Notes: generated from the letters alone by a model not told the origin. DNA of 64,000 bases from Orientallactaga sibirica (GCA_036365145.1 JAEOAD010000052.1:14011501-14075500), one strand, 5' to 3'; positions 1 to 38,447 are shown, counted from the stretch's first letter. Program-made: numbers and translations.

Positions 1-5
1 TATCA

Positions 6-27601
<27,596 letters not shown>

Positions 27602-27700
27602 CTTGTCGGCAGCGGCGGCGGCGGGAACAAGGCTCCTCGGCGGCGGCGGCGGCGGCGCGCGCGGCGTCCTCACCTACGAGTCACGCGGCGTTTCCACCCG
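27602..27700 (-). other. PPP1CB: PPP1CB 5' UTR (upstream end not mapped)
   Basis: Immediately upstream of the ATG the sense strand is almost pure GC, with GCC/CCG triplet runs at about 27606-27620 and 27636-27655. The transcription start cannot be read from the sequence; the 5' boundary given is a guess within the CpG island. Confidence 0.5.
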
Positions 27701-27926
27701 GCTCCGAGGCCCGCCCCCACCGCGGCCCGAGCCCCGGATCCGCACACACACGCACACGCGCGCACACGCACAGGCGAGGCCCCGGCCGCCGCCTCCTCTT
27801 CCTCCTCCTCCCCTGCTCCGCGGCACCGCCCAGCTCCGCCAAGCTCCCGCCGCTGCAGCCGCTCACCCCCCCCCACCGCGCTGCGGCCAGGCCCCGCTCG
27901 GCCCGCCGCCCAGACACGCCGCGCTC

Positions 27927-27938
27927 TGCGCACGCGCG
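27927..27938. promoter_or_regulatory. NRF1-type site
   Basis: TGCGCACGCGCG fits the NRF1 consensus YGCGCAYGCGCR at every position, about 325 bp upstream of the PPP1CB ATG and directly beside GC boxes. Confidence 0.6.
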
Positions 27939-28007
27939 CCCCGCCCCGCCTCGTCCCCGGGCCGGGACGCAGACGCAGTAGACCTCTGCGCGCCCGCCCT
28001 CCCGCCC

Positions 28008-28019
28008 GGCGCATGCGCA
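28008..28019. promoter_or_regulatory. second NRF1-like palindrome
   Basis: GGCGCATGCGCA contains the perfect palindrome GCGCATGCGC (28009-28018). It differs from the NRF1 consensus only at the first base. A weaker relative, CTGCGCACTGCGCG, follows near 28099. Confidence 0.55.
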
Positions 28020-28552
28020 CAGCGAGCCGGCCCTGCGGCGCCCTGGCAGCGCTGCTCTGACGCCGAGCCCGCGGAGCCCCCCGCCCGCTCCACCGCGGCT
28101 GCGCACTGCGCGCTGGGCCTGGCGGGCGCGCACACGGGGCAGTGGCGGCTCCCTTGCAGCGCGGCTTCTCCCTGCTCGGCCTTGTCCCCTGGTTTTGCCA
28201 GCAACGCCGCGCGTTTCCGTGAGCCGGGAAATGTGGGCTGCGGGTTTGAAGCCACGGTGCGTGCGGAGCAGGGAGGGGCTGCTCTACTGACTTTGCAAAT
28301 AAGGCGTTTTCGTGATCGACCGTTTTGCCAGTGTGGCTGAGTCGCCAGACGTCCCTGGATGAAGCCGGAGCGCTCCAGTGGGCCGCAGAAGGGTCAGCAG
28401 AGCGAGATTTCCCTCGAGCCCCTTTCTGTGCCGCCCCTGCATCACGATGTTTCACCCCGGTACAGCCGGGGTACCGCGTCCCCGCGGTGCCATCACGTCG
28501 TTCACTGTTCCCAGTTTGCACTGACCCCGTCACGCACGGTCGTGTGTGCGGC

Positions 28553-28675
28553 ACGCCGGCACGGGCCTGTCATCCCAGCACCCCGGAAGCGTAGGCACAG
28601 GATCGGGTGTTCAAAGACAGCCTCGCACAGAGATTTTGAGGTTGGCAGGGGCTCCAGGAGACTGTCTCGGGAAAC
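28553..28675 (+). mobile_element. old B1-related SINE
   Basis: ACGGGCCTGTCATCCCAGCA and GACTGTCTCGGGAAAC; strongly diverged, at the island edge. Confidence 0.5.
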
Positions 28676-28807
28676 CTAGGAACGCCTCAGCCGTATGCCT
28701 GCGGAGGAGGAGGAGTGGGAAACTTGGGGGCTTTGGGAGGCTCCTTAATCCAGTTTCGTTCCACACATAATTTTGCTTCCAGAAGGACAGGGGGAAGAAA
28801 GAGTAGC

Positions 28808-28910
28808 CACGTAAAGCATCTGTTGGCACACACACCTTTAATCTGAACACTCGAGATGCAGATGTAGGAGGATCCCTGTGAGTTTGAGGCCAGGCTGGCA
28901 CAACAGTTAT
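28808..28910 (+). mobile_element. B1 fragment
   Basis: GCACACACACCTTTAATCTG and GGATCCCTGTGAGTTTGAGG. Confidence 0.7.
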
Positions 28911-29094
28911 CACTACGGGGGCAACAAACAAAAAGATGTGGCAAACCACAGTATTTGGCCTGTTTTCGGAGGTCACCTCACAGGTACTTTTCCAGAAACA
29001 GACTTGATGCTGCCTGGAGTGTGCTTTCAGACACTCATGCATCACTAATAATACTAATGTTCTCTGAGATCCCTGTCCTGTGTGCGCCCCGGTT

Positions 29095-29275
29095 CACGTG
29101 TCATATGTACATTGCCTCATTTAATCTTTTACAGCAAGGCCTATAAGGTCGGTACCGTTATTACCCCTACTTTTACTTGAGACACAAAATGGATTAAATA
29201 CCTCACTCCAAATCAAACAAGCAGCAGGCCTGAGTAGCATTTCAAACCCAGGCCATGTAGAGCTAGTCTGCATCC
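29095..29275 (-). mobile_element. MIR SINE relic
   Basis: Reverse of the MIR core: CCTCATTTAATC, CCTATAAGGTCGGTACCGTT, ATTACCCCTACTTTTAC and CATTTCAAACCCAGGCC keep the expected order. Confidence 0.72.
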
Positions 29276-29770
29276 GTAACAGTTGCAGCATATGCTCTCA
29301 GCGTGTGTGAGCTGAGGTGCTTAGACATGCATGTGTTTTGTTACAAGCATGGCAAGTAAGAAACGAGGGGTTTTGTTTTGGAAAAAAAAGCATTGCCCAA
29401 TCAAGTGCTTAATGATGTCCAGATGGACTCTAGAGCTAGGCTTTCCTAACACCTTCTCTTTGCCCCCCACGACATCCATCTTTGCATTTAGCCTGTGTAT
29501 TGATGATGAAGTTAAAACAAGTAACCAATTCTGACGGTCCTGCCTGGTAGAGATTCCAGACTGCAGTACTCTGTGAAAACAACAAATTACTGCCAGTTCA
29601 CTTTGGAGCTTTTAGAGGTAAAAAGATGGCCCACTGTCGCTCATTTTTGTTGAAGTACATTTATGCATAGCTAACTTGATTCCAAAAGGAAGGATTTAAG
29701 GTAATTTACATAAATACATGAAGTAGGATAAATTAAAATGAGATTAAAGTTAAGTTAAAAATAGAACAAA
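29276..29770. other. intergenic, no feature recognised
   Basis: Nothing recognised. Confidence 0.5.
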
Positions 29771-29927
29771 AGGCTGGGCATGGTAGCACACACCTTTAAT
29801 CCCAGCACTCAGGAGGCAGAGATAGGAGGATCACTGTGACTTTGAGGCCAGCCTGGTACTAGAAAGTGAGTTCCAGGTCAACCTGGGCTAAAGTGAGACC
29901 CTACCTCAGGAAAAAAAAAAAAAAAAA
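29771..29927 (+). mobile_element. B1 SINE
   Basis: GGCTGGGCATGGTAGCACAC head. Confidence 0.88.
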
Positions 29928-30016
29928 TAGAACAAAAGAAAACCAAGGGTGGGAAAGATAAGATTAAATGAATTTTGTATACAAAATGCTTGGCAAATAA
30001 AGTTCCATTGTTTTAA

Positions 30017-30226
30017 AAAACATTTATTTATTTATTTATTTATTTATTTGTTTATTTGCAAAAAGAGAGAGGGAATATGGGTGCACCAGGGCCTGCAGTG
30101 GCTGCAAACAAACTACAGATACATGTGCCACTTTGTGCATCTGACTTTATATGGGTACTGAAGAATTGAACCCAGGTTAGGCTTTGCAGGCACGCCCCTT
30201 CACACCTGAGCCATCTCTCAAGCCCT
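30017..30226 (-). mobile_element. DIP-type SINE with (TTTA)n head
   Basis: Seven or so TTTA units at 30021-30055, then the reverse element ending GAGCCATCTCTCAAGCCC. Confidence 0.85.
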
Positions 30227-31230
30227 CCATTGTTTTTTTGTTTGTTTTAAGGAGATAGACCACAAAACTGATTCCCAGCTTTCTAGAAACCAAAGGGAAG
30301 GTTAATTCCAAATACAGTAGGTGTTTGGCTGAACTGGAACAAGTACTGAAATACAAGATCTTATGATGCCACTTCCCCAGCTCTCTTTCATGAGCCTCTT
30401 TAAGATTACAGCATTCTTGGGAACACTTAAAGATGTCTTCCAGTTTTCATGTGGCCAGCGAATCCCATGCAAAAAGAACTTTACATGCCCATAACCGCGG
30501 TTCAAATATATGCAGGCATGCTTAAAGAGCCAAACACTGGATTGTAGAGAGAGAAAGTGAGCATTGAAGAGAAAAATAACCATTGGTAGAACAGAGGCCA
30601 GGCTCAGCAGAGTTCTGGGGGCCAGAAGTCAAAGGAGAGGTTCTGGGTACTGTCCGCTACTACACCCTCAACCCAACCAGACTTCCCTGGAATCCTGGGA
30701 GAGAATGAACTATGATGAAAATGACAGAGCATTATTAGTGAGGGATTGACATTCAAAAGAATTATGTAAGAATTCAGAATTCATCAGATTTTGAAGTCAA
30801 ACTATTATACAGACTTGTTCTCTAATATCTCAACAGCGTCTGGGGCAGCTCACCATAGCATCATGAAGACAAAGACTAACCCTAACGCATCCATTCAGGT
30901 CAGATTTGCCACGAAGTAGCCACCATCCCCTCACATCCTTTTATTTTTTTTTTTTTCCATCCAAAGTAAAATGGGTTTGTTGAAGGAAACTTGGAAAATG
31001 AAGAAAATATATGAAAAAATCACACATAATCTCACATCATAGATAACCACTTTGCTGTCTTATTTCTGAATGATGCACACCACTAGCTTTGGGAAATATC
31101 TAGGTCACTCGTGTCAACATCTTTGAGTACTTCCAGAAATGTCTATGAAGGAAACTTCCTGATTATTATTCTGGTCTTCCTGATTATACTAGGTTTGGGA
31201 ATCATATTTGGGATCTTAATAAAATGATCA
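30227..31230. other. intergenic, no feature recognised
   Basis: About 1 kb without a repeat or gene I can name. A T-run lies at 30942-30956. Confidence 0.5.
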
Positions 31231-31455
31231 TGGGCTAGAGAGATGGTTTAGTGGTTAAAATGCTTGCCTGTGAAGTCTAAGGACTCAGGTTCGATTCTCC
31301 AGGTCCCATGTAAGCCAGATGCACACGGTGGTGCATGTGTCTGGAATTCATTTTGCAGTGGCTGGAGGCCCTGACATGCCCATTCTTTTCCCCCCTCCTC
31401 TGTCAATCTCTTTCTCCCTCTCTGTTTCAAATAAATAAAAGTAAATCTTAAAAAA
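31231..31455 (+). mobile_element. DIP-type SINE
   Basis: GGGCTAGAGAGATGGTTTAG head, AAATAAATAAAAG tail. Confidence 0.88.
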
Positions 31456-31660
31456 AATTATGAAATTGTGATCATATTTTTGCTTACTAACAGATAATGC
31501 CTAGGACACCCAAGTATTCATTCAATAGAGACAGACCCATGCTCAGAGAAATGCAGCCATCTCCATATTGAGAGCAGAGCAATATCCCCGTAGCCTGTCC
31601 TCAAAGAAGGCACTTGGAACAGCAGCCTTCTAAACACAGCAAAGACTCACACTGGGACAC

Positions 31661-32385
31661 TGTGATGGTCAATCATTGTCAACTTGACTGGACTTGAGAT
31701 CACCTAGGACACACACCTATGGATGTGTCCATAAGGGCATGTCCAGAGAGGAGTAACTGAGGGGGGAAGACTCACCCTGCATGTGGGCAGCACCATCCCG
31801 TGGATTAAGATCTCCAACTTAGGGCTGGAGAGATGGTTTAGCAGTTAAGGTGCTTGTCTGCAAAGCCTAAGGACCCAGGTTCAATTTCCCAGGACCCACA
31901 TAAGCCAGATGCACAATGGGGCACATGTGCCTGGACTTTGTTTGCAGTGGCTAGAGGCCCTGCTGGGCCCATTCTCTCCCTCTCCCCCCCACAATCTCCC
32001 TCTTCTCTCTCTCTCTCTGAAATATATATAATTTTTTTTTTTTTGGTTTTTCGAGGTAGGGTCTCACTCTGGCTCAGGCTGACCTGGAATTCACTATGTA
32101 GTCTCAGGGTGGCCTCGAACTCTCAGTGATCCTCCTACCTCTGCCTCCCAAGTGCTGGGATTAAAGGCGTGCACCACCACGCCCGGCTTAAATAAAATAT
32201 ATATATATTTTAAATCCCAGACTTAGTACAAAAGGTGAAAAGAGGAAACCAGCTGAGCATGGGCACTCATCTCTCTCTACTCCCTGACTAGGATGCAGTA
32301 TACCCAAGTTCCTCATACTCCCCCCGACACATGGATGGCATCCTGCTAAAACTGCGAGTCGAAACAAACTCTTATATTAACACTA
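31661..32385 (+). mobile_element. LTR-like element interrupted by SINEs
   Basis: Begins TGTGATGGTCAATCATTGTC with GTCAACTTGACTGGACTTG and GGGCAGCACCATCCCGTGG, a repeat common in rodent genomes with TG...CA ends. It is split by a DIP-type SINE and a B1 (31821-32205); the right half ends near AACAAACTCTTATATTA. A related left half occurs at 47755. Family not named. Confidence 0.55.
31821..32205 (+). mobile_element. DIP-type SINE carrying a nested minus-strand B1
   Basis: DIP-type head and body at 31821-32027. A reverse B1 (32029-32188, TTTTCGAGGTAGGGTCTCAC to CACCACGCCCGGC) sits in its A-rich tail, which resumes as TAAATAAAATATATAT. Confidence 0.85.
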
Positions 32386-32394
32386 CTCTCACTT

Positions 32395-32840
32395 CTGGTT
32401 AGAGAAGCTTCTCTTTTCAGATGGTGATGACCACTGGGATCACCCAAAGGGCAACATAGTGCTGAGAAGAAGGGATGGAGGAGTGCCCAGCACTGAAACA
32501 CCTCTGTCACACCCTCCAAGGCTCAGTGACCATTGCGGAAGAGGGGGCGGACAGAATGGAAGAGCCAAAGGAAGGGTATGACCTCTTACAATGCAACTGT
32601 CCAGACAGAAACTGGCCTCGATATCCATGACCTTGCAGTGCCTGGCAATACCTTCATAAGACCCTCAAAATAGAAGAAAAAGATGATGACATCAAATTAA
32701 AAGAGAGACTAATGGAGAGAGGGAGGGGATACTATGGAGACTTGAGTTCTAAAGTGAAATGGGGGAAGGGAAGGGAAATATCAGGTGTTTTTTTTTTTTG
32801 TATGTAAGTATAAAAGTCAATAAAAAATAATTAAAAAAAA
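32395..32840 (+). mobile_element. L1 3' UTR, 5'-truncated
   Basis: GAAGCTTCTCTTTTCAGATG, CTGGCCTCGATATCCATGAC, GATGATGACATCAAATTAAA and a purine-rich end before AATAAAAAATAATT. The reverse complement of its central part reappears at 37496-37773, confirming an interspersed family. Confidence 0.8.
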
Positions 32841-32987
32841 ACTCTTCCTCTCTTAAATTACTTTTGTCACAGTAACATATAAATGCTTTTCATAGATGCC
32901 TCTTAATATTGGCCAGTAGTCAATATCATATGATAGTGAGTAGGTGGAGGTAGCAAAATAGAGAAGTTGAGATGAAAGCAAAGATCG

Positions 32988-33095
32988 ACAAGGTCTCTTA
33001 TAGCCCAGGCTGACCTCAAACTGGCCTTGAACTCTTGCTGTTCCTGCCTGTACTTCTTGAGTGTGGAGACTATAGATATGCACCACAATGCCTGG
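32988..33095 (-). mobile_element. B1 fragment
   Basis: TAGCCCAGGCTGACCTCAAA to CACCACAATGCCTGG. Confidence 0.68.
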
Positions 33096-33276
33096 TAAGA
33101 GACGGTGTGGACGTGACTAAAGCAACATTTGTGCTGCCTTTCCATCACTGTTCCTACTCTCAGTCAAGTCTTTAGTAAGTCTTCAGTGCCTAAGCTTGAA
33201 TGTTGTTAATTCTGGCATCTGACTTTTTATCAAATGTCATAAGCTTTTGCATTTGGCTCAATTCAAGGAAATGGAG

Positions 33277-33417
33277 CTGGGCGTGGTGGTGCATGCCTTT
33301 AATCACAGCACTCGGAAGGCAGAGGTAGGAGGATCACCATGAGTTCAAGGCCACTCTGAGACAACATAGTGAATTCCAGGTCAGCCTGGGTTAGAGTGAG
33401 ACCCTACCTTGTAAAAC

Positions 33418-33451
<34 letters not shown>
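33277..33451 (+). mobile_element. B1 SINE with 30-base poly-A
   Basis: GAGCTGGGCGTGGTGGTGCA head and a long pure A tail. Confidence 0.9.
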
Positions 33452-33453
<2 letters not shown>

Positions 33454-33640
33454 ACTGGAGATATGGCTAAGCAGTTAAGGTGCTTGTCTGCGAAGCCCAA
33501 GGACCTAGGTTTGATACCCCAGTACCCACATAAGCCAAATGTACAAGGTGGTGCATGTGTCTAGAGTTTGTTTGCACTGGCTAGAGGCCCTGGCACACCC
33601 ATTCTCTCTCTCTCTCAAGTACAAAAATAAAACAAAATAT
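33452..33640 (+). mobile_element. DIP-type SINE
   Basis: GGACTGGAGATATGGCTAAG head, directly after the preceding poly-A. Confidence 0.87.
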
Positions 33641-33745
33641 ACGAAAAAAGAGAATTGACAAATCAGACGAGGATCCGCCTGTATTAGTGGGAGGCATTTG
33701 TGGAAAGCTTAACTTGAACAACTGTTGCTTACAGATAGATGATAA

Positions 33746-33878
33746 GCTGAGCATGGTGGGAGCATTTGGGAGGCTGAGGTAGGATGATCACCATGAGTTC
33801 GAGGCCACCCTGAGACTACATAGTCAATTCCAGGTCAGCCTGGGCTGGAGTGAGACCTGCCTTGAAAAACAAACAAAC
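33746..33878 (+). mobile_element. B1 SINE, shortened
   Basis: GCTGAGCATGGTGGGAGCAT, with the A-box to B-box spacing reduced. Confidence 0.82.
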
Positions 33879-34130
33879 AGGGCTGGAGAGATGGCTTAGT
33901 GGTTAAGGCACATGCCTATGAAGCCTAAGGACCCTGGTTCAATTCTCCAGGTCCCACATAGCCAGATGTACATGGTGGTGTATGAGTCTGGAGTTCGTTT
34001 GCAGTGGCTAGAGTCCCTGGCACTCTTTCTCACTCTTTCTCTCCCACTCCTTCTCTCTGTCTCAAATAAATAAATAAATAAATAAATAAATAAATATTTT
34101 TTAAAACTTTAAAACAAACAAACAAACAAA
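33879..34130 (+). mobile_element. DIP-type SINE
   Basis: GGGCTGGAGAGATGGCTTAG head and (AAAT)8-like tail at 34063-34095. Confidence 0.9.
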
Positions 34131-34605
34131 AACCAGATAGATGATAAGGGAAAGGCCACAGAAGAAATCACAGACCACATGAGGAAAGCACTCTCACATC
34201 CTGGTCCAGGCATGGAAGGGCTAGAGGCCCAAAAAGCTGTTCAGGGGATAATTTTCGGGGGATTCAAGGCTCTTATAAGTATCATACTGTTGATTCTGAG
34301 GGCTTGTCTGATCGTAAGCCTGCCTGGCTCCAGTGATTATAAGGTCAGTCTCCCACCTCATTGAAGTTTTATGGTCAGAAGACAAATAGCCACACACATA
34401 AGGATTTTCTAGAAGTATAAACCCCTAAGCCAAGATGGTACTCTTTGACCCTAAGGGGGAGTTGAGCATCAAAGGGAGGAACGTGGTTAGGGTCCTTTCA
34501 GACCAAAGAGAAGACTGCATGACTATGCACACAGAATGTGCCCAGGAGCTTGGAAAAGTATGTCACTTTTTAAGAGAGATAAAGGGGCTAAAAAAATGTA
34601 CAGGG
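34131..34605. other. intergenic, no feature recognised
   Basis: May be the diverged left part of the LTR whose 3' end follows at 34770, but this cannot be shown by eye. Confidence 0.4.
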
Positions 34606-34766
34606 GAGCTGGGCATGGTGGCACATGCCTTTACTCCCAGCATTTGGAAGTCAGAGGTAGAAGGATCACCATGAGTTTGAAGCCAACCTGAGACTACATA
34701 GTGAATTTCAGGTCAGCCTGGGCTACCTCATAAAACCAATAACAATGATGATGATGATGATGATGT
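34606..34766 (+). mobile_element. B1 SINE with (GAT)n
   Basis: GAGCTGGGCATGGTGGCACA head; (GATGAT)n at 34747-34765 follows its tail. Confidence 0.85.
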
Positions 34767-34769
34767 ACA

Positions 34770-35007
34770 AGGTAGACAGAGACTAAAGTGTATATAAGGC
34801 AAGGCCCTACTTGCCAGTGTTAGTCTGGCTCACTCTTCTGGTGCTACTTTCTACCTGCTGTGGCAGCAGTGATGTCTAGCCTCTGCTCTACCATGTTTTC
34901 TCTGCCATCAGCTTCCCATTAATACTGCAGGCCAAAATAAACCCTTTTCTCCCATAAACTGCTTTTGGTCAGGTGTTTGTCCCAGCACTAAGAAGATAAC
35001 CACAACA
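34770..35007 (+). mobile_element. 3' part of a MaLR-like LTR
   Basis: AGGCCAAAATAAACCCTTTT, CTCCCATAAACTGC, GGTCAGGTGTTTGTCCCAGC and the terminal CACAACA parallel the 3' half of the LTRs at 4699-6887. Confidence 0.62.
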
Positions 35008-35133
35008 TAAGGCATGTCCTCTGTCATTTTAGCATCCCTTCCCCAATGTTGTCATATGCACTTTAGTTGTATTCCCACTCCCATTCCCCTTCTCTTGTTC
35101 CCTATCCTCCTCCCCAATTTTAAAACAAATATA

Positions 35134-35277
35134 ACTAGCTGGGCATGGTGGTACATGCCTTTAATCCCAGCACTCAGGAGGCAGAGATAAGAAGATCACA
35201 GTGAGTTCAAGGCCATTCTGAAACTACATAATGAATTCCAGGTCAGCCTGGGCTAGAACGAGACCCTACCTTGACAA
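35134..35277 (+). mobile_element. B1 SINE
   Basis: AGCTGGGCATGGTGGTACAT head; tail grades into (TA)n. Confidence 0.87.
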
Positions 35278-35341
35278 ATATATATATATATGAATGTATG
35301 TATATGTATGAAACCAAATTGTCTCTGTCCTTACCCCCAAC

Positions 35342-35384
<43 letters not shown>
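35342..35384 (+). repeat. (CA)n microsatellite
   Basis: About 20 uninterrupted CA units. Confidence 0.95.
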
Positions 35385-35386
<2 letters not shown>

Positions 35387-35988
35387 AAGGATTTTCTTTA
35401 GTAGAGCATTTTATCTTCAACTAACTCTCTATCCTGATAAACTGATTGCACAACAAATCCCTACTGACTGATGGAATTAATTGCTATATAAAAATTTTAA
35501 CTGTAAGGCAATTAGTGCTGTATGAACAGATAGCGCAGATGTCAACTATTTAACTGTTGAAGTTGATACTGGCCCTTTCCTTTTGTGAGATTCCAGGGCC
35601 AGCTGTGTATTTAAGTCAGCCCTAGCTTGTTACAATGTAACCATATGATCTACATATGTAACAATGTTCCTCTCAGTTCTCTCCCATGCTGTTCATCCAA
35701 ACAAGACACCAGGAACTCACTAATAGCTCTTTGCAGGTGAGGAAAAGCATGCCAGTAGGAAAGTTGCTGCAGATGAAACAGTTTAAATGTGTTGTTCTCA
35801 TATTCAAAAGATGTTTGGTTCACCTTTTCAGTTGAATGGTTTCCTTAGTCTCTTGTTTCTCAAATAAAATAAAGCAATGAGTTTTCTCTCCTTAAAATTA
35901 AAACCAAATGTGCTGTGAGCTGTGAAAAATATTCATTAGGGTTTTACCCACTACCAATTGATCATTTTACATAGAAAATACTAGTTAA
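35385..35988. other. intergenic, no feature recognised
   Basis: Nothing recognised. Confidence 0.5.
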
Positions 35989-36203
35989 GGGCTGGAGAGA
36001 TGGCGTAGTGATTAAGGTGCTTGTCTTTGAAGCCTAAGGATCCAGATTCGATTCCCTAGGACCTGCGTAAGCCAGATGCACATGGTGGCGCATGCATCTG
36101 GAGTTAGTCTGCAGTGGCTGGAGGCCCTGGTGTGCCCATTCTCTCTCTCTCTGCCTCTTTCTCTATCTCTCTAAAATAAATAAATAAAATATAAATATAA
36201 AAA
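35989..36203 (+). mobile_element. DIP-type SINE
   Basis: GGGCTGGAGAGATGGCGTAG head. Confidence 0.9.
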
Positions 36204-36459
36204 AGGAAAATGCTAGTTAAATAGAACATTCATGGATTATTATTTGAGCCTTGATTTAAACTAGGTCCAGTCTTTTATAAATAAGGTATTAATTGAAATA
36301 GCCGATGGTCCTTGCTATTTAAGGAGATCTTAAAATGAATGACTTCTCAAGCAAAATGTATAAAGGACCCATTAAGTATGTGTGAAACACTTTGAACCAA
36401 AGAAGGCATGACTTCTCCACATTCAAGTAAGCTAATGAACGTGTGGGAAAATGACCACA

Positions 36460-36632
36460 AAATGATTTGGGAAGTGGGAAAGCATTGGTTTGGAGATGAG
36501 GCCAGAGTAGCTGAACAGCCTCGGCCAAATTTGTCTTTCTGAGGTTTGGTGTCATTACCTATAAAACATGTTAATTACTTAATGATCTCCAAAGTTTCTT
36601 TTAGCTCTAATAAATCTTTGATTCTAAGACAC
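36460..36632 (+). mobile_element. MIR-like SINE relic
   Basis: TTTCTGAGGTTTGGTGTCAT, TACCTATAAAACATG and AATGATCTCCAAAGTTTCTT followed by TTAGCTCTAATAAATCTTTGATTCT resemble a MIR-type SINE ending. Diverged. Confidence 0.5.
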
Positions 36633-37159
36633 ACAAAAGAAGCCCACAAATATAGCATAATAGTGTACAAACTGTCCCCAACTTAGGAACTGGCTCAACT
36701 CCAAATGCTCAATTGTTTGGAACACAGAACATATTTTCCCACAGAGACCGTGGTACAAATGGTGGCAAATTCCCAGATCAGTCAACAAAGTTGATTTACC
36801 TCAGCTTTGGAGAGAGTCCATGTCAACCATCAATCATCACAACAGTTTGGGGGAAATCCCCAGGATTCTAATTGAGCATGGCAGAAAACATGCCCCAGGA
36901 TTTCCTAGTGCCCTGAGCAATAGGTTTGAAGACCATTCTAGTTCCACACGAAGCTTGGACTAGCGGATTGGAAAGCGAGGCGTGGATGCTCCCATACCTC
37001 TGAACCCATGAACAGGTAGGCTGAGCAGTTTCTGCTGTCTTGGAGTTGGGTTGCCAGGAGGGAGTCAGGGTCCAAGCCCACCAATAGGATTGGAATGTCA
37101 GAAGGAAAACCGGGTAAAATACTGTGTTGGTAACTTTGAATTAATTAATTAACTAATTC
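36633..37159. other. intergenic, no feature recognised
   Basis: Nothing recognised. Confidence 0.5.
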
Positions 37160-37164
37160 ATCAA

Positions 37165-37481
37165 TTAGTTATATGTGTGTTGTGCATGTGTGTGTAAGGG
37201 TGTTCACTTGTGTGTGGGTGCACTTGTGTATGGAGGCCAGAGTTCAATGTGGGGTGTCTTCCGTAGTCACTCTTCACCTTATTATTTATTGAGACGGGTC
37301 TCACTGAATGCAGAGCGTAGTCATTCGGCTCATCTAGCCAGCCACCTTGCCCCAGAAACCCTGTGCCTCCACCCACTGAGTGCTGGGATTACAGTTTGTT
37401 CCACCATGCTTAGCACTTATGTGGATGCTAAGGATTCGAACTCAGGCCCACACATGCTTTACAACAAATCCCTTACCCAGC
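37165..37481 (-). mobile_element. B4-type SINE
   Basis: GT-rich tail, TGGAGGCCAGAGTTCAATG, GAGACGGGTCTCACTG, GAGTGCTGGGATTACAG and a GATTCGAACTCAGGCCC end. Confidence 0.72.
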
Positions 37482-37787
37482 CTCCTGGGAACATTTTTTT
37501 ATATGGTTACTTTTTTTTTATTGACAACTTCCTTAATTATAGACAATATCCCATGGCACTTCCCTCCCTTCCCCCACTTTCCCCTTTGAAACTTCACTCT
37601 CCATCATATTCCCTCCCCCTCTCAATCAGTCTCTCTTTTATTTTGATGTCATCATCTTTTCCTCCTATTATGATTGTCTTGTGTAGGTAGTGTCAGGCAC
37701 TGTGAGGTCATGGATATCCAGGCCACTTTGTGTCTGGAGGAGCACGTTGTAAGGAGTCCTACTCTTCCTTTGGCTCCTGGGAACATT
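37482..37787 (-). mobile_element. 5'-truncated L1 insertion with target-site duplication
   Basis: The L1 3' UTR (37496-37773, reverse orientation, poly-T at its left) is bracketed by identical 14-base repeats CTCCTGGGAACATT at 37482-37495 and 37774-37787. GGTCATGGATATCCAGGCCA matches the reverse of the plus-strand copy near 32610. Confidence 0.85.
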
Positions 37788-37799
37788 CTTAAAACTCTT

Positions 37800-37830
37800 C
37801 TTTTTTTTTTTTTTTTTGACAGGCGCGCAC

Positions 37831-37865
<35 letters not shown>

Positions 37866-37985
37866 CGTGCACGTGTGTGCAGACATAGGAGGATCTCTGT
37901 GAGTTTGAGGCCACCCTGAGACTACATAGTGAATCTCAGGTCAGCCTGGGCTAGAGCGAGACCCTTCCTCGAAAAACAAAAAACA
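37800..37985 (+). mobile_element. poly-T, GT microsatellite and partial B1
   Basis: T17, then GCGCGCACGCG(TG)n at 37822-37862 and a B1 beginning inside the element at ATAGGAGGATCTCTGTGAG. Confidence 0.82.
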
Positions 37986-38117
37986 AGAAAAAAAAGAATG
38001 AAAAATTAGAAATAAATACCTAAATTTTAGGGATTAAATTAATTTATGGTATTTACATATTAGTGAAATACTTGAACTCAGTACAAATCATGTTCCAGAA
38101 GAATATTTACAGGTATG

Positions 38118-38119
38118 GT

Positions 38120-38156
<37 letters not shown>

Positions 38157-38168
38157 ATATATACACAC
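38118..38168 (+). repeat. (CA)n microsatellite
   Basis: About 17 CA units followed by TATATACACACA. Confidence 0.93.
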
Positions 38169-38274
38169 ATTGTAAAGTGAAGAAGTGGGTGATAGTTATA
38201 GAAGTCCTAATCAGATGGAGCTACAGAGCATGTTCATGTATATGAGTTGTAAAACACAGTATTAAGTTTATCTC

Positions 38275-38428
38275 GGTCGGGCGTGGTGGCACATGCCCTT
38301 AATCCCAGCATTCTGGAGGCAGAGGGAGAAGGATCACTGTGAGTTCAAGGCTACCCTGAGACTACATAGTGAATTGCAGGTCAGCCTGAGCTAGAGTGAG
38401 ACCCTACCTTGAAAAACCAACAAAATTT
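38275..38428 (+). mobile_element. B1 SINE
   Basis: GGTCGGGCGTGGTGGCACAT head. Confidence 0.9.
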
Positions 38429-38447
38429 TTTTTAAAGTTAATCTTAG

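Noticed and set aside
37175..37690. 171-codon plus-strand open frame
   Set aside because: Crosses a B4-type SINE and into an L1 3' UTR; composite of repeats.
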